Source: an uncultured Prevotella sp. (GTDB lineage Bacteria > Bacteroidota > Bacteroidia > Bacteroidales > Bacteroidaceae). From it: 14,676 nucleotides of DNA. Shown here in pieces: positions 1 through 6,752 of this stretch. Position numbers and translations under genes: made by a program. The notes under the pieces were generated by a model that was not told the DNA's origin, ran no database searches, and worked only from the letters and a program-made list of their open reading frames with translations. Position 1 is the stretch's first letter; each line of letters begins with the position of its first letter. Location of the stretch: NCBI GenBank assembly GCA_900314365.1, contig OMVH01000156.1, forward strand, positions 1 to 14,676. The letters run 5' to 3'.

Positions 1-106
1 CCGTATCAAAAATCAAAGTTTTCCATTGCACACTCTCCACAATTTTGCATGTTTTGCCCCCACTGCAGACCATCAACGGGCAGAATGCCCCTGCCTGCCA
101 TCCAAA

Positions 107-160
107 CAAAAAATCCCCTCCCGCTGCAGTATCACGGCATCACTGCATCGGGAGAGGATT
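107..160 (-). terminator. Intrinsic terminator of the sirtuin-DUF1893 operon
   Basis: An inverted repeat of about 19 bp pairs 112-130 with 142-160, with two mismatches and an 11-nt loop. Read on the minus strand, the stem is followed directly by six T residues (113 to 108). It lies 46 bp past the stop codon of the DUF1893 gene and is oriented to end that operon. Confidence 0.88.
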
Positions 161-205
161 CCCTTCTGAATACCGGCTACCGAAGAACCTGCCGGCTGTA
201 GCTAG

Positions 206-553
206 TCAGTCCTTGATTTCACCGAGCCGTTCCCATACTTTCAGGAACTCCTTGTGAGGCAGTTTGCGCTCATAGCTCACCTTTATGCCCGCGTCGACAA
301 GTACATTGAGCGCGGTGGAACTGATGATGTCGGCGTAAACCTCCGTGACTTTCCCTTCCACCATAGCCTTTGCAGCTGTGGAGCCCACCGCCTTCACGGC
401 AAGTTTGGAATCCAGGAGCTTTTCGGGCGCATCGTGGAGCAAATGATAGAGTGACCGCACGCCTACACCGCTGTAGGTGCTCACATTTCCCTCGTGAAGC
501 AGCACCAGAGAACATTGCTCCGTGTGCAACTTGTCAATCAAATAGTCCATCAT
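206..553 (-). CDS. DUF1893 domain protein (TM1506-like)
   Basis: A 115-residue cytoplasmic protein without signal peptide or membrane segment. It matches the DUF1893 pattern: an N-terminal MDYLIDKLH, then CSLVLLHEG (14-22), then a central VKAVGSTAAKAM (53-64) and VYADIISSTAL (72-82), ending in a VSYERKLPH strand (92-100). The family has a structure from Thermotoga (TM1506) with a cytidine-deaminase-like fold, but its biochemical role is unknown, and I see no deaminase zinc motif. Homologues I recall from Bacteroides are somewhat longer, with a cysteine-bearing C-terminus that is absent here. The gene lies 45 bp after the sirtuin stop in the same direction and ends before a strong terminator, so co-transcription is likely. 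Either of the first two Met codons could be the start. Family assignment is fairly sure; function is unknown. Confidence 0.8.
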   Translation of the reverse strand: MMDYLIDKLHTEQCSLVLLHEGNVSTYSGVGVRSLYHLLHDAPEKLLDSKLAVKAVGSTAAKAMVEGKVTEVYADIISSTALNVLVDAGIKVSYERKLPHKEFLKVWERLGEIKD

Positions 554-598
554 AGACGTTATGTTTTAGATATTATTTCTGATTTCAACCTGCCAGCC

Positions 599-1309
599 TC
601 ACCGCTTGCTTTCGTCGATGAGCTTGGCTGCAAGCTCCTTCATACCCTCGCTGGCTCCTTTTTGGATGTGGCTCACATGGCGGTAGGCACTTGTCATAAC
701 AGGCTCGGGATCGATGAGATAGATGGGAGCCGCGGGACTGACATACTGCACGAGGCCTGCGGCAGGATAGACATTGAGCGAGGTTCCTATGATGACAAAG
801 ATGTCGGCCTGCTGAGTTACTGCCGCTGCAGGCTCTATCATGGGTACGCTCTCACCGAAGAATACAATGAAGGGGCGAAGCAGAGAGCCGTCGCCAGCCT
901 TCGTACCCGGCTTCACGTCACTGTCCGCGGGTGTGAGCTCCTTGATGTAGCGACTGTCGTAAGGCTCCCTGCTTGAGCATACCTTCGACAGCTCTCCGTG
1001 GAGATGAATCACCTTCGACGAGCCCGCCCTCTCATGGAGATTGTCCACATTTTGCGTCACCACGGTGACGTCGTAGTATTTTTCCAGTTCTGCCACAAGT
1101 CTGTGACCCTCGTTCGGCTGCGCGCTCCAGAGCTTTCTCCTGAGCATATTATAGAAGTTGGTGACGAGTTCCGGGTCTTGCTCCCATCCTTCGTGAGAGG
1201 CCACCTGCTGTACGGGATAGTTCTCCCAAAGTCCGTCGGAACCGCGGAAAGTCTTGAAGCCGCTCTCCACCGACATACCGGCACCCGTGAGGAATACAAT
1301 TTTCTTCAT
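599..1309 (-). CDS. cobB: NAD-dependent protein deacylase, sirtuin (CobB-like, zinc site missing)
   Basis: A 236-residue cytoplasmic sirtuin, an NAD+-dependent enzyme that removes acyl groups from lysines. The NAD-binding signature GAGMSVESGFKTFR spans 9-22, TQNVDNLHERAG spans 85-96, the catalytic histidine is H104 in HLHGEL, and the GTSLNVYPAAG nucleotide-binding segment spans 175-185. Between H104 and the second Rossmann half there is a single cysteine (C111) in KVCSSREPY, so the usual four-cysteine zinc site is absent; I recall the same from Bacteroides homologues. CobB and SIRT5 carry a Tyr-x-x-Arg pair for succinyl and malonyl lysine. Here the segment reads YNML (53-56) followed by Arg-Arg, so the Arg position holds Leu. 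It is the first gene of an operon with DUF1893. The start codon follows a leader containing a GC-rich hairpin. Confidence 0.93.
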   Translation of the reverse strand: MKKIVFLTGAGMSVESGFKTFRGSDGLWENYPVQQVASHEGWEQDPELVTNFYNMLRRKLWSAQPNEGHRLVAELEKYYDVTVVTQNVDNLHERAGSSKVIHLHGELSKVCSSREPYDSRYIKELTPADSDVKPGTKAGDGSLLRPFIVFFGESVPMIEPAAAVTQQADIFVIIGTSLNVYPAAGLVQYVSPAAPIYLIDPEPVMTSAYRHVSHIQKGASEGMKELAAKLIDESKR

Positions 1310-1337
1310 CGCAATACGTCTTTAGCATTCTGTCCAC

Positions 1338-1365
1338 CCCGCCGAGTCGCTTTTTGCGAGGCGGG
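1338..1365 (-). promoter_or_regulatory. GC-rich hairpin in the sirtuin 5' leader
   Basis: CCCGCC (1338-1343) pairs with GGCGGG (1360-1365). After a 3-nt bulge, TCGC (1347-1350) pairs with GCGA (1356-1359) around a TTTTT loop. It lies 29 bp upstream of the sirtuin start and downstream of the candidate sirtuin promoter, so it would sit in that mRNA leader. On the plus strand it is followed by ATTTT and resembles a weak terminator, but no plus-strand gene precedes it. Its role is unknown. Confidence 0.45.
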
Positions 1366-1378
1366 ATTTTAATACGGG

Positions 1379-1386
1379 CAAATTTA
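1379..1386 (-). promoter_or_regulatory. Candidate -7 box for the sirtuin operon
   Basis: On the minus strand this reads TAAATTTG, matching the Bacteroidota -7 consensus TAnnTTTG, about 70 bp before the sirtuin start. I find no clear TTTG element at the expected distance upstream, so it is tentative. It would be divergent from the FKBP promoter. Confidence 0.35.
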
Positions 1387-1407
1387 CTAATTTTATCGTT
1401 AATAACT

Positions 1408-1438
1408 TCGTTTCCTCATGGAAAATTATTATCTTTGC
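1408..1438 (+). promoter_or_regulatory. Bacteroidota-type promoter of the FKBP operon
   Basis: TATCTTTG (1431-1438) is a perfect TAnnTTTG -7 box. TTCG at 1408-1411, three of four bases of the -33 TTTG element, lies exactly 19 nt upstream. This predicts a transcription start near 1445 and a leader of about 40 nt that is A- and C-rich (many AACAA words), typical of Bacteroidota leaders without a Shine-Dalgarno site. Confidence 0.7.
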
Positions 1439-1483
1439 CGCGTTTTACAACAACGCTGCAATTAACAACAATAACACGCTTTT

Positions 1484-2068
1484 ATGGACAAAGTAAGCTA
1501 CGCCTTGGGCTTGGGCATCGCACGCCAGCTTGTAGGCATGGGCGCAACAGACGTCAACGCTGATGATTTCGCGCTGGCATTGAAAGACATTCTATCAGGG
1601 CAGAAGCCCCGTCTTGACGACCAGGACGCACAGGCCTTAGTGAGTGCCTACCTTCAGGAGAAAGAAGAAAAACGCAACGCTTCGTTGAAAGAGGAAGGCG
1701 AGAAGTTCCTCGCCGACAACAGCAAGCGCGCCGGTGTGGTGACGCTGCCCTCAGGACTTCAGTACGAGGTGCTGCGCGAAGGCAACGGCCGCAAGCCAAA
1801 AGCCACCGACCAGGTAGAGTGCCATTATGAGGGCACGCTCATTGACGGCACGAAGTTCGACTCCTCCTACGACCGCGGTGAGACAGCCACTTTCCCTCTG
1901 AATCAGGTCATCAAGGGCTGGACCGAAGGCCTGCAGCTCATGCAGGAAGGTGCCAAATACCGTTTCTTCATTCCCTACCATCTCGGCTATGGCAGCCGTG
2001 GAGCAGGACAGAGCATTCCGCCCTATGCCGCTCTCATCTTCGACGTGGAGCTGGTGTCAGTGAAATGA
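1484..2068 (+). CDS. FKBP-type peptidyl-prolyl isomerase, cytoplasmic (FklB/Mip-like)
   Basis: A 194-residue isomerase for prolyl peptide bonds, built like FklB/Mip. An alpha-helical N-terminal dimerisation region (about 1-80) opens with DKVSYALGLG and is followed by a C-terminal FKBP domain (about 88-192). All classical FKBP pocket residues can be placed: Y115, F125-D126, F137, V142-I143, W146, Y169 and F186, so it should be active. There is no signal peptide, unlike the two paralogues downstream, so it probably works in the cytoplasm. It is the first gene after the promoter, and 39 bp separate it from the next gene. The TLPSGLQY segment at the domain entry is shared by all three paralogues. 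Assigned with high confidence; client proteins are unknown. Confidence 0.93.
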   Translation: MDKVSYALGLGIARQLVGMGATDVNADDFALALKDILSGQKPRLDDQDAQALVSAYLQEKEEKRNASLKEEGEKFLADNSKRAGVVTLPSGLQYEVLREGNGRKPKATDQVECHYEGTLIDGTKFDSSYDRGETATFPLNQVIKGWTEGLQLMQEGAKYRFFIPYHLGYGSRGAGQSIPPYAALIFDVELVSVK

Positions 2069-2107
2069 AATCAAGCCAGAAACAAAATTAAATAACAATA
2101 AACAACA

Positions 2108-2980
2108 ATGAAAAAATTATGCTTAGGAGCTCTCGCAGCTCTCTTTGCCGCTGTCTTCGTTGGTTGCGGCAATTCAACACCCAAGGCAAATCTGAAGACT
2201 GATGTCGACACGCTCAGCTACGCCATCGGTATGTCGCAGACACAAGGTCTGAAGGAATACCTCACCAGCCAGGGCATCGACACCACCTATATGGATGAAC
2301 TCATCAAGGGTCTTAACGACGGAGCCAATGCCGGCGACGACAAGAGCAAGGCCGCTTACTATGCAGGCATCCAGCTGGGACAGATGATCAGCAACCGCAT
2401 GGTGAAGGGTATCAACCAGGAAGTGTTCGGCGACGACTCCACCAAGACCATCTCTCTGAAGAATCTCCTCGCCGGTTTCGTAGCCGGTACAACAGGCAAC
2501 TACAAGGTGATTCCTTCTGTGATGAAGGCTGGCGAAATCGCTCAGACCAAGATGATGACCATCAAGAGCAAGTACATGGAAAAGGAGTACGGCCCCAACA
2601 AGACTGCCGGCGAGAAGTTCCTGGCTGAAAACAAGAAGAAGCCCGGAGTAGTGACGCTGCCCTCTGGCGTGCAGTACAAGGTCATCAAGGAAGGCAAGGG
2701 TGCCATCCCCGCTGACACCTCTATGGTGACAGTGAACTACGAAGGCCGCACCATCGACGGCAAGGTGTTCGACAGCTCCTACAAGCGAAAGGAGCCGGTG
2801 AACCTGCGCGCCAACCAGGTCATCAAGGGCTGGACGGAAGTGCTCACACGTATGCCCGTGGGCTCGGCATGGGAAGTCTATATTCCCCAGGAGCTTGCTT
2901 ACGGCGAGCGTATGCAGGGCGACATCAAGCCTTACTCCTGCCTCATCTTCAAGATTGAGTTGGTAGGAATCAACAAATAA
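2108..2980 (+). CDS. FKBP-type peptidyl-prolyl isomerase lipoprotein
   Basis: A 290-residue lipoprotein. The signal peptide ends in a lipobox FVGC with C20 as the lipidated residue, followed by GNSTPK. A helical Mip/FkpA-type N-terminal region (about 30-175, beginning DTLSYAIGM) precedes the FKBP domain (about 185-288). Pocket residues are Y211, F221-D222, V238-I239, W242, Y265 and F281; the residue matching FKBP12 F46 is Leu (L233). It probably folds or escorts proteins in the periplasm or at an envelope membrane. No acidic run follows the lipidated cysteine, so surface export is not suggested. The next gene starts 9 bp after its stop, which implies one transcript. Highly similar domain blocks (EGRTIDGKVFDSSYKR) are shared with the third paralogue. 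Confidence 0.93.
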   Translation: MKKLCLGALAALFAAVFVGCGNSTPKANLKTDVDTLSYAIGMSQTQGLKEYLTSQGIDTTYMDELIKGLNDGANAGDDKSKAAYYAGIQLGQMISNRMVKGINQEVFGDDSTKTISLKNLLAGFVAGTTGNYKVIPSVMKAGEIAQTKMMTIKSKYMEKEYGPNKTAGEKFLAENKKKPGVVTLPSGVQYKVIKEGKGAIPADTSMVTVNYEGRTIDGKVFDSSYKRKEPVNLRANQVIKGWTEVLTRMPVGSAWEVYIPQELAYGERMQGDIKPYSCLIFKIELVGINK

Positions 2981-2989
2981 AAAACAGAA

Positions 2990-3979
2990 ATGAAGAAATT
3001 ATGCATGCTCGCACTCCTCATCATGGTGAGTGCATCTCTCTCTGTGAGCGCCGCCAACGGCAAAAAGGTTCCGGCTAAGAAGCTGCAGCCCGCACAACCG
3101 GCGCTCAAGAGCCATCTCGACTCGCTGAGCTATGCCGCCGGCTATGCTGCCACGGAAGGACTGCTCAACTTCGTTAAACAACAGTACGGACTCAAGGACA
3201 GCCAGATTCCTGACTTCGTCGAAGGCTACAAGGAGGCTATCGCCAACATCAAGGACCCGAAGATGCAGGCCCGTTATGTGGGTGTAGCCATTGCACAGAT
3301 GGTGGACAGCCGCATTTATCCGAGCGCCACGCGCACCTTTGCCGAGACTCCCGACTCGGCTATCAACGCTGAGCTCTTTAACTTGGGCTTCGAGGCTGCC
3401 GTCAGAGGCGACAGCTCCGTCTACACACTCCCCCAGGCAAGAGAGTTCTTCCGTTCTGAGGCTGAGACGATGACGAAGGCCAAGGAAAAGGCTTGGGACG
3501 ACGAGAACAAGGCTTGGCTGGCTGAGAATGCAAAGAAAGAGGGCGTGAAGGTTCTGCCCAGCGGCCTGCAGTACAAGGTCATCACCGAAGGAAATGGCGC
3601 TGTTCCGACAAAAGACCAACGGGTAACCGTGAAGTACGAAGGCAGGACCATCGACGGAAAGGTGTTCGACAGCTCCTACAAGCGCAATCCACAGACTTCC
3701 ACCTTCCGTTGCGACGAGGTGATAAAGGGCTGGACAGAGGCTCTCACCATGATGCCGGTAGGCAGCAAATGGGAACTCTACATCCCGCAGGACCTCGCTT
3801 ACGGTGAGCGTCAGGCCGGAATGATAAAGCCTTACTCTACGCTGATTTTCACCGTTGAGCTTGAAGGCATCAAGGCTGACGAAAAGCCTGCTGTCAAGCC
3901 TTCTACGGAAAAGGCTGCCACTGACAAGGCCAAAGCCACGACTACGGCAGGCAAGACCAAGAAAAGAAGCAGGAAATAA
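2990..3979 (+). CDS. FKBP-type peptidyl-prolyl isomerase, secreted, with basic C-terminal tail
   Basis: A 329-residue exported isomerase. The N-terminal signal peptide (1 to about 21, ending VSA-A) has no lipobox, so the mature protein should be soluble in the periplasm. The helical region (about 42-180) starts with DSLSYAAGY, the counterpart of DTLSYAIGM in the gene before it. The FKBP domain (about 188-294) keeps Y216, F226-D227, F239, V244-I245, W248, Y271 and F287. Unlike its neighbours it ends in a low-complexity Lys/Ala/Thr tail (about 296-329) finishing KKRSRK, probably disordered and strongly basic. It is the last gene of the operon, and a strong terminator follows 33 bp after the stop. 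The tail could bind nucleic acid, anionic lipid or acidic polymer, but that is inference. Confidence 0.92.
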   Translation: MKKLCMLALLIMVSASLSVSAANGKKVPAKKLQPAQPALKSHLDSLSYAAGYAATEGLLNFVKQQYGLKDSQIPDFVEGYKEAIANIKDPKMQARYVGVAIAQMVDSRIYPSATRTFAETPDSAINAELFNLGFEAAVRGDSSVYTLPQAREFFRSEAETMTKAKEKAWDDENKAWLAENAKKEGVKVLPSGLQYKVITEGNGAVPTKDQRVTVKYEGRTIDGKVFDSSYKRNPQTSTFRCDEVIKGWTEALTMMPVGSKWELYIPQDLAYGERQAGMIKPYSTLIFTVELEGIKADEKPAVKPSTEKAATDKAKATTTAGKTKKRSRK

Positions 3980-4012
3980 GCGAATCAGACTCCCTAAGCG
4001 GAGAGAAATAAG

Positions 4013-4058
4013 AACACAAATGAGCAGGAACGATGGTTCTTGCTCATTTGTGTTTTTT
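4013..4058 (+). terminator. Intrinsic terminator of the FKBP operon
   Basis: A 19-bp inverted repeat pairs 4013-4031 with 4036-4054 with a single G-T mismatch and a 4-nt loop. T residues run through 4053-4058. It lies 33 bp after the third FKBP stop codon. Confidence 0.93.
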
Positions 4059-4113
4059 GATGCATAGTATTTGTTGATACTAAAGCTGAGAGAAATAGAC
4101 GATTGTAACTTTC

Positions 4114-4137
4114 GCCTTTCATTGTAGCAAGAAAGGC
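4114..4137 (-). terminator. Weak hairpin downstream of comM
   Basis: GCCTTTC (4114-4120) pairs with GAAAGGC (4131-4137) across a 10-nt loop, 45 bp past the comM stop. No T-run follows on the minus strand, so it may only protect the 3' end or be incidental. Confidence 0.3.
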
Positions 4138-4182
4138 ATAATTTGATCAAATAATCGTGCCCCGTGCTACCCTTTCAGACGA

Positions 4183-5730
4183 TTACTGACCTCTCTCAGC
4201 CCAGTCACCTCTGTCCAGTTGACGATAGCCGATAGCCTCCGCGATGTGCTGAGTCTGTACGGATTCAGAACCTGCAAGGTCGGCTATGGTGCGGGCCACC
4301 TTCAATATTCGGGTATAGGCTCGTGCCGAGAGGCTCAGCCGCTCCATAGCCTTTCGCAGGAGCTCAAGACTGGCTTCGTCGGGCTCAGCAAAATGATGAA
4401 TCATGCGTTCCGACATCTGAGCGTTACAGTGTACTCCGGGATAATCCTTAAACCGACGGGTCTGTATCTCGCGAGCCTTAATGACGCGTTCCCTGATTGC
4501 CGCTGACGGCTCGCCTGGCTCAGCACGACTGATGTCCTTAAAAGGCAAAGCAGCAATCTCCACCTGTATGTCGATTCGGTCGAGCAGAGGGCCACTAATC
4601 TTGTTCATGTAATGTTGTATCTGCCCCGGAGTGCACACGCAGTGATGCGTTGGGTCGCCATAATAGCCACAGGGACAAGGGTTCATACTGGCCACGAACA
4701 TGAAGCTGCAGGGGTATTCAATGGTGTATTTGGCACGGCTTATGGTTATCTTTCGGTCCTCAAGGGGCTGACGGAGCACCTCTAAGGTGTGCTTATCGAA
4801 CTCCGGGAGCTCATCACAAAAGAGTACCCCGTTATGAGCCAGCGAGATTTCTCCCGGCATAGGAGTGGAGCCTCCACCAACGAGAGCAACCTCAGAAATG
4901 GTGTGGTGGGGCGCACGGAAAGGACGCTGGGCTATGAGAGAATCGCCCTTTCCCAACTTACCGGCCACACTATGGATTTGCGTAGTCTCAAGACTCTCCG
5001 ACAACGACAGCGGTGGCAAGATAGAGGGAAGGCGTTTGGCCATCATCGACTTTCCAGAACCCGGCGGACCTATCATGATAAGGTTGTGGCCACCGGCAGC
5101 AGCTACCTCGAGTGCTCTCTTCACATTCTCCTGCCCTCGCACATCGGAATAATCGAGGTCGAACTTATACTGGTGCTCGTAGAACTCTTTTCTCGTGTCC
5201 ACAAACACGGGCTCGAATTGCCTTGTTCCCGACACCAGACTAATCACGTCAAGGATATTGTCCATGCCATAAACCTCCAGATTGTTCACGACAGCGGCTT
5301 CCCGTGCATTCTGACTGGGTACTATGAGTGCCTTGAAATGCTCCTTTCGGGCCCTTATAGCAATGGGAAGAGCTCCCTTCACAGGCTGCAAGCTCCCGTC
5401 GAGGCTCAGTTCGCCCACCATCATAAACTGGTCGAGACAGTCGGATGTAACGTTGCCGTTGGCAGCTAAGATAGCGATGGCCAGGGGCAAATCGAAGCCA
5501 CTGCCTTCCTTGCGAAGGTCGGCAGGTGCCATATTGACGGTGATATCAGCCTTGGGAAAACGGAAACCATTGTTCTGCAATGCTGCCGCTATACGGTCGC
5601 GGCCCTCGCGCACAGCCTCGTCACCCAGTCCGGTGAAGTGGTACATCACACCGTTAGTGAGACTGACCTCTATGGTAACAGTATTGACTTCCAAGCCGTT
5701 GACAGCGGCGCTAAATGTTTTTACAAGCAT
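4183..5730 (-). CDS. comM: ComM/YifB family Mg-chelatase-like AAA+ ATPase
   Basis: A 515-residue AAA+ protein of the ComM/YifB family. Known members act as hexameric branch-migration helicases that help integrate DNA during natural transformation. The N-terminal part (about 15-170) is a Lon/RadA-like S5-fold domain with GELSLDGSLQPVKGALP. Then come Walker A GPPGSGKS (221-228), Walker B VLFCDE (302-307), a four-cysteine cluster in NPCPCGYYGDPTHHCVC (C352, C354, C364, C366) and the GPLLDRIDIQVE arginine-finger region. The C-terminal Mg-chelatase lid domain ends ADLAGSESVQTQHIAEAIGYR. I chose the ATG at 5730 because the family starts MLVKTFSAAVNGLE; a longer in-frame start would run into the upstream gene. 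It is the last gene of the tRNA-Leu/lipoprotein cluster, 23 bp after its neighbour. I see no competence genes nearby. Confidence 0.94.
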   Translation of the reverse strand: MLVKTFSAAVNGLEVNTVTIEVSLTNGVMYHFTGLGDEAVREGRDRIAAALQNNGFRFPKADITVNMAPADLRKEGSGFDLPLAIAILAANGNVTSDCLDQFMMVGELSLDGSLQPVKGALPIAIRARKEHFKALIVPSQNAREAAVVNNLEVYGMDNILDVISLVSGTRQFEPVFVDTRKEFYEHQYKFDLDYSDVRGQENVKRALEVAAAGGHNLIMIGPPGSGKSMMAKRLPSILPPLSLSESLETTQIHSVAGKLGKGDSLIAQRPFRAPHHTISEVALVGGGSTPMPGEISLAHNGVLFCDELPEFDKHTLEVLRQPLEDRKITISRAKYTIEYPCSFMFVASMNPCPCGYYGDPTHHCVCTPGQIQHYMNKISGPLLDRIDIQVEIAALPFKDISRAEPGEPSAAIRERVIKAREIQTRRFKDYPGVHCNAQMSERMIHHFAEPDEASLELLRKAMERLSLSARAYTRILKVARTIADLAGSESVQTQHIAEAIGYRQLDRGDWAERGQ

Positions 5731-5753
5731 GGCAATAAGGTCTGTGTGAAGGT

Positions 5754-6752
5754 TCAAAGAAGAGCCTTCACTCTGTTGACAAGTTCCTGCGAAGAAAGTC
5801 CACGGGCCACGATGCGGCCGCGCTGGATTAAGATATTGTCGGGCAATGTGAGCAAGCCCCACTGTCGGACAAGCTTACTGTCGAACATCTCACCGTCACA
5901 GACCGTGGGCCACGCTACGGAATCACGCTTCATGGCGTTCCGGCAGTCCGTGAGACTGGCGTCGAGACAAACGCCCACTACTTGCAGCTTGCCATGACTC
6001 TGCTGTTGCAGGCGGCGCAGCTCTCGCGCCACATCGGTGCTCTCATAGTTCCAAGTAGCCCAAGAATAGACGACACACACCGGCGACTGCCTTAGCACTG
6101 CGGTGGATACGGGCTTTCCATTGACATCAGTGGCCGCTACGGAAGGCAACATGGCTCCCACAGCTGAGAGGCCAAGGCCCTTTACCTGCCTTTCGATACG
6201 CTTCAGATAGGCATTGTCGGGTTGCGTCTTAGATAGAACATCTATAAGGCGACCGGCCTCAGCATAATCGACAGTCATACCGCGAAGAAAGTAACGGTTG
6301 ACGAGATAAACCGACACAAGCGACTCGGGATGGTCGGCGACAAACTGCTTGACAAAGGCAGCAGTCTCGGGTGGTGAAAAGCTCAGCACGTGCTGACGGA
6401 ACGAAGTCATGAGCTTGTTGTCGTTGTTGCCTTTCACCTTGATTTCTTTCAGGTGCGAAGCATCGCCGTCGATTTCAGCCTCCGTGCCAGGCTCGGCAAA
6501 GACAGGTTGTTCGGAGAAGTTAGGGAACACTATGACCAATGTCCCCTTCGTTGCGCACGGAATCTCAAACGAGAACCGTCCGCCTTGAACCTTGATGGTG
6601 TCGATTCCCTCAATAATACCATCAGGGCTGTAAACGTAAAACTCACCTTGGTTCATGTGCAACAATCGCCCGCCGAGCTTGAAATGCTGGCTGTCGGTGC
6701 CGCAGGCCACAAGAATCAAGGTGAGTAGTGCGAAACCTAAGAGTTTCTTCAT
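5754..6752 (-). CDS. Thioredoxin-fold (TlpA/DUF4369-like) lipoprotein without redox cysteines
   Basis: A 332-residue lipoprotein with lipobox LVAC (C17). The N-terminal half (about 22-110) looks like a DUF4369 beta-domain with GGRFSFEIP and an EPGTEAEIDGD segment. A helical linker follows, then a TlpA/AhpC-like thioredoxin domain (about 200-332) starting AVGAMLPSVAATDVNGKPVS. The place where TlpA/ResA proteins carry WCxxC reads YSWATWNYES (229-238), so both active-site cysteines are missing. The cis-Pro region TLPDN (302-306) is kept. It should therefore not be a thiol oxidoreductase and may act as a binding or scaffolding protein. The start ATG directly abuts the TAA of the upstream gene with no base between, which suggests translational coupling. 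Fold assignment is good; function is unknown. Confidence 0.88.
   Translation of the reverse strand: MKKLLGFALLTLILVACGTDSQHFKLGGRLLHMNQGEFYVYSPDGIIEGIDTIKVQGGRFSFEIPCATKGTLVIVFPNFSEQPVFAEPGTEAEIDGDASHLKEIKVKGNNDNKLMTSFRQHVLSFSPPETAAFVKQFVADHPESLVSVYLVNRYFLRGMTVDYAEAGRLIDVLSKTQPDNAYLKRIERQVKGLGLSAVGAMLPSVAATDVNGKPVSTAVLRQSPVCVVYSWATWNYESTDVARELRRLQQQSHGKLQVVGVCLDASLTDCRNAMKRDSVAWPTVCDGEMFDSKLVRQWGLLTLPDNILIQRGRIVARGLSSQELVNRVKALL

Noticed and set aside
2999..4150. 383-codon open frame on the minus strand opposite the third FKBP gene
   Set aside because: It lies antisense to a clear FKBP gene and crosses that operon's terminator; the translation has no recognisable domain. It is a shadow of codon bias on the other strand.
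5731..5862. 44-residue N-terminal extension of ComM
   Set aside because: It overlaps the end of the upstream gene, and the family starts at MLVKTF; the ATG at 5730 lies 23 bp after the previous stop.
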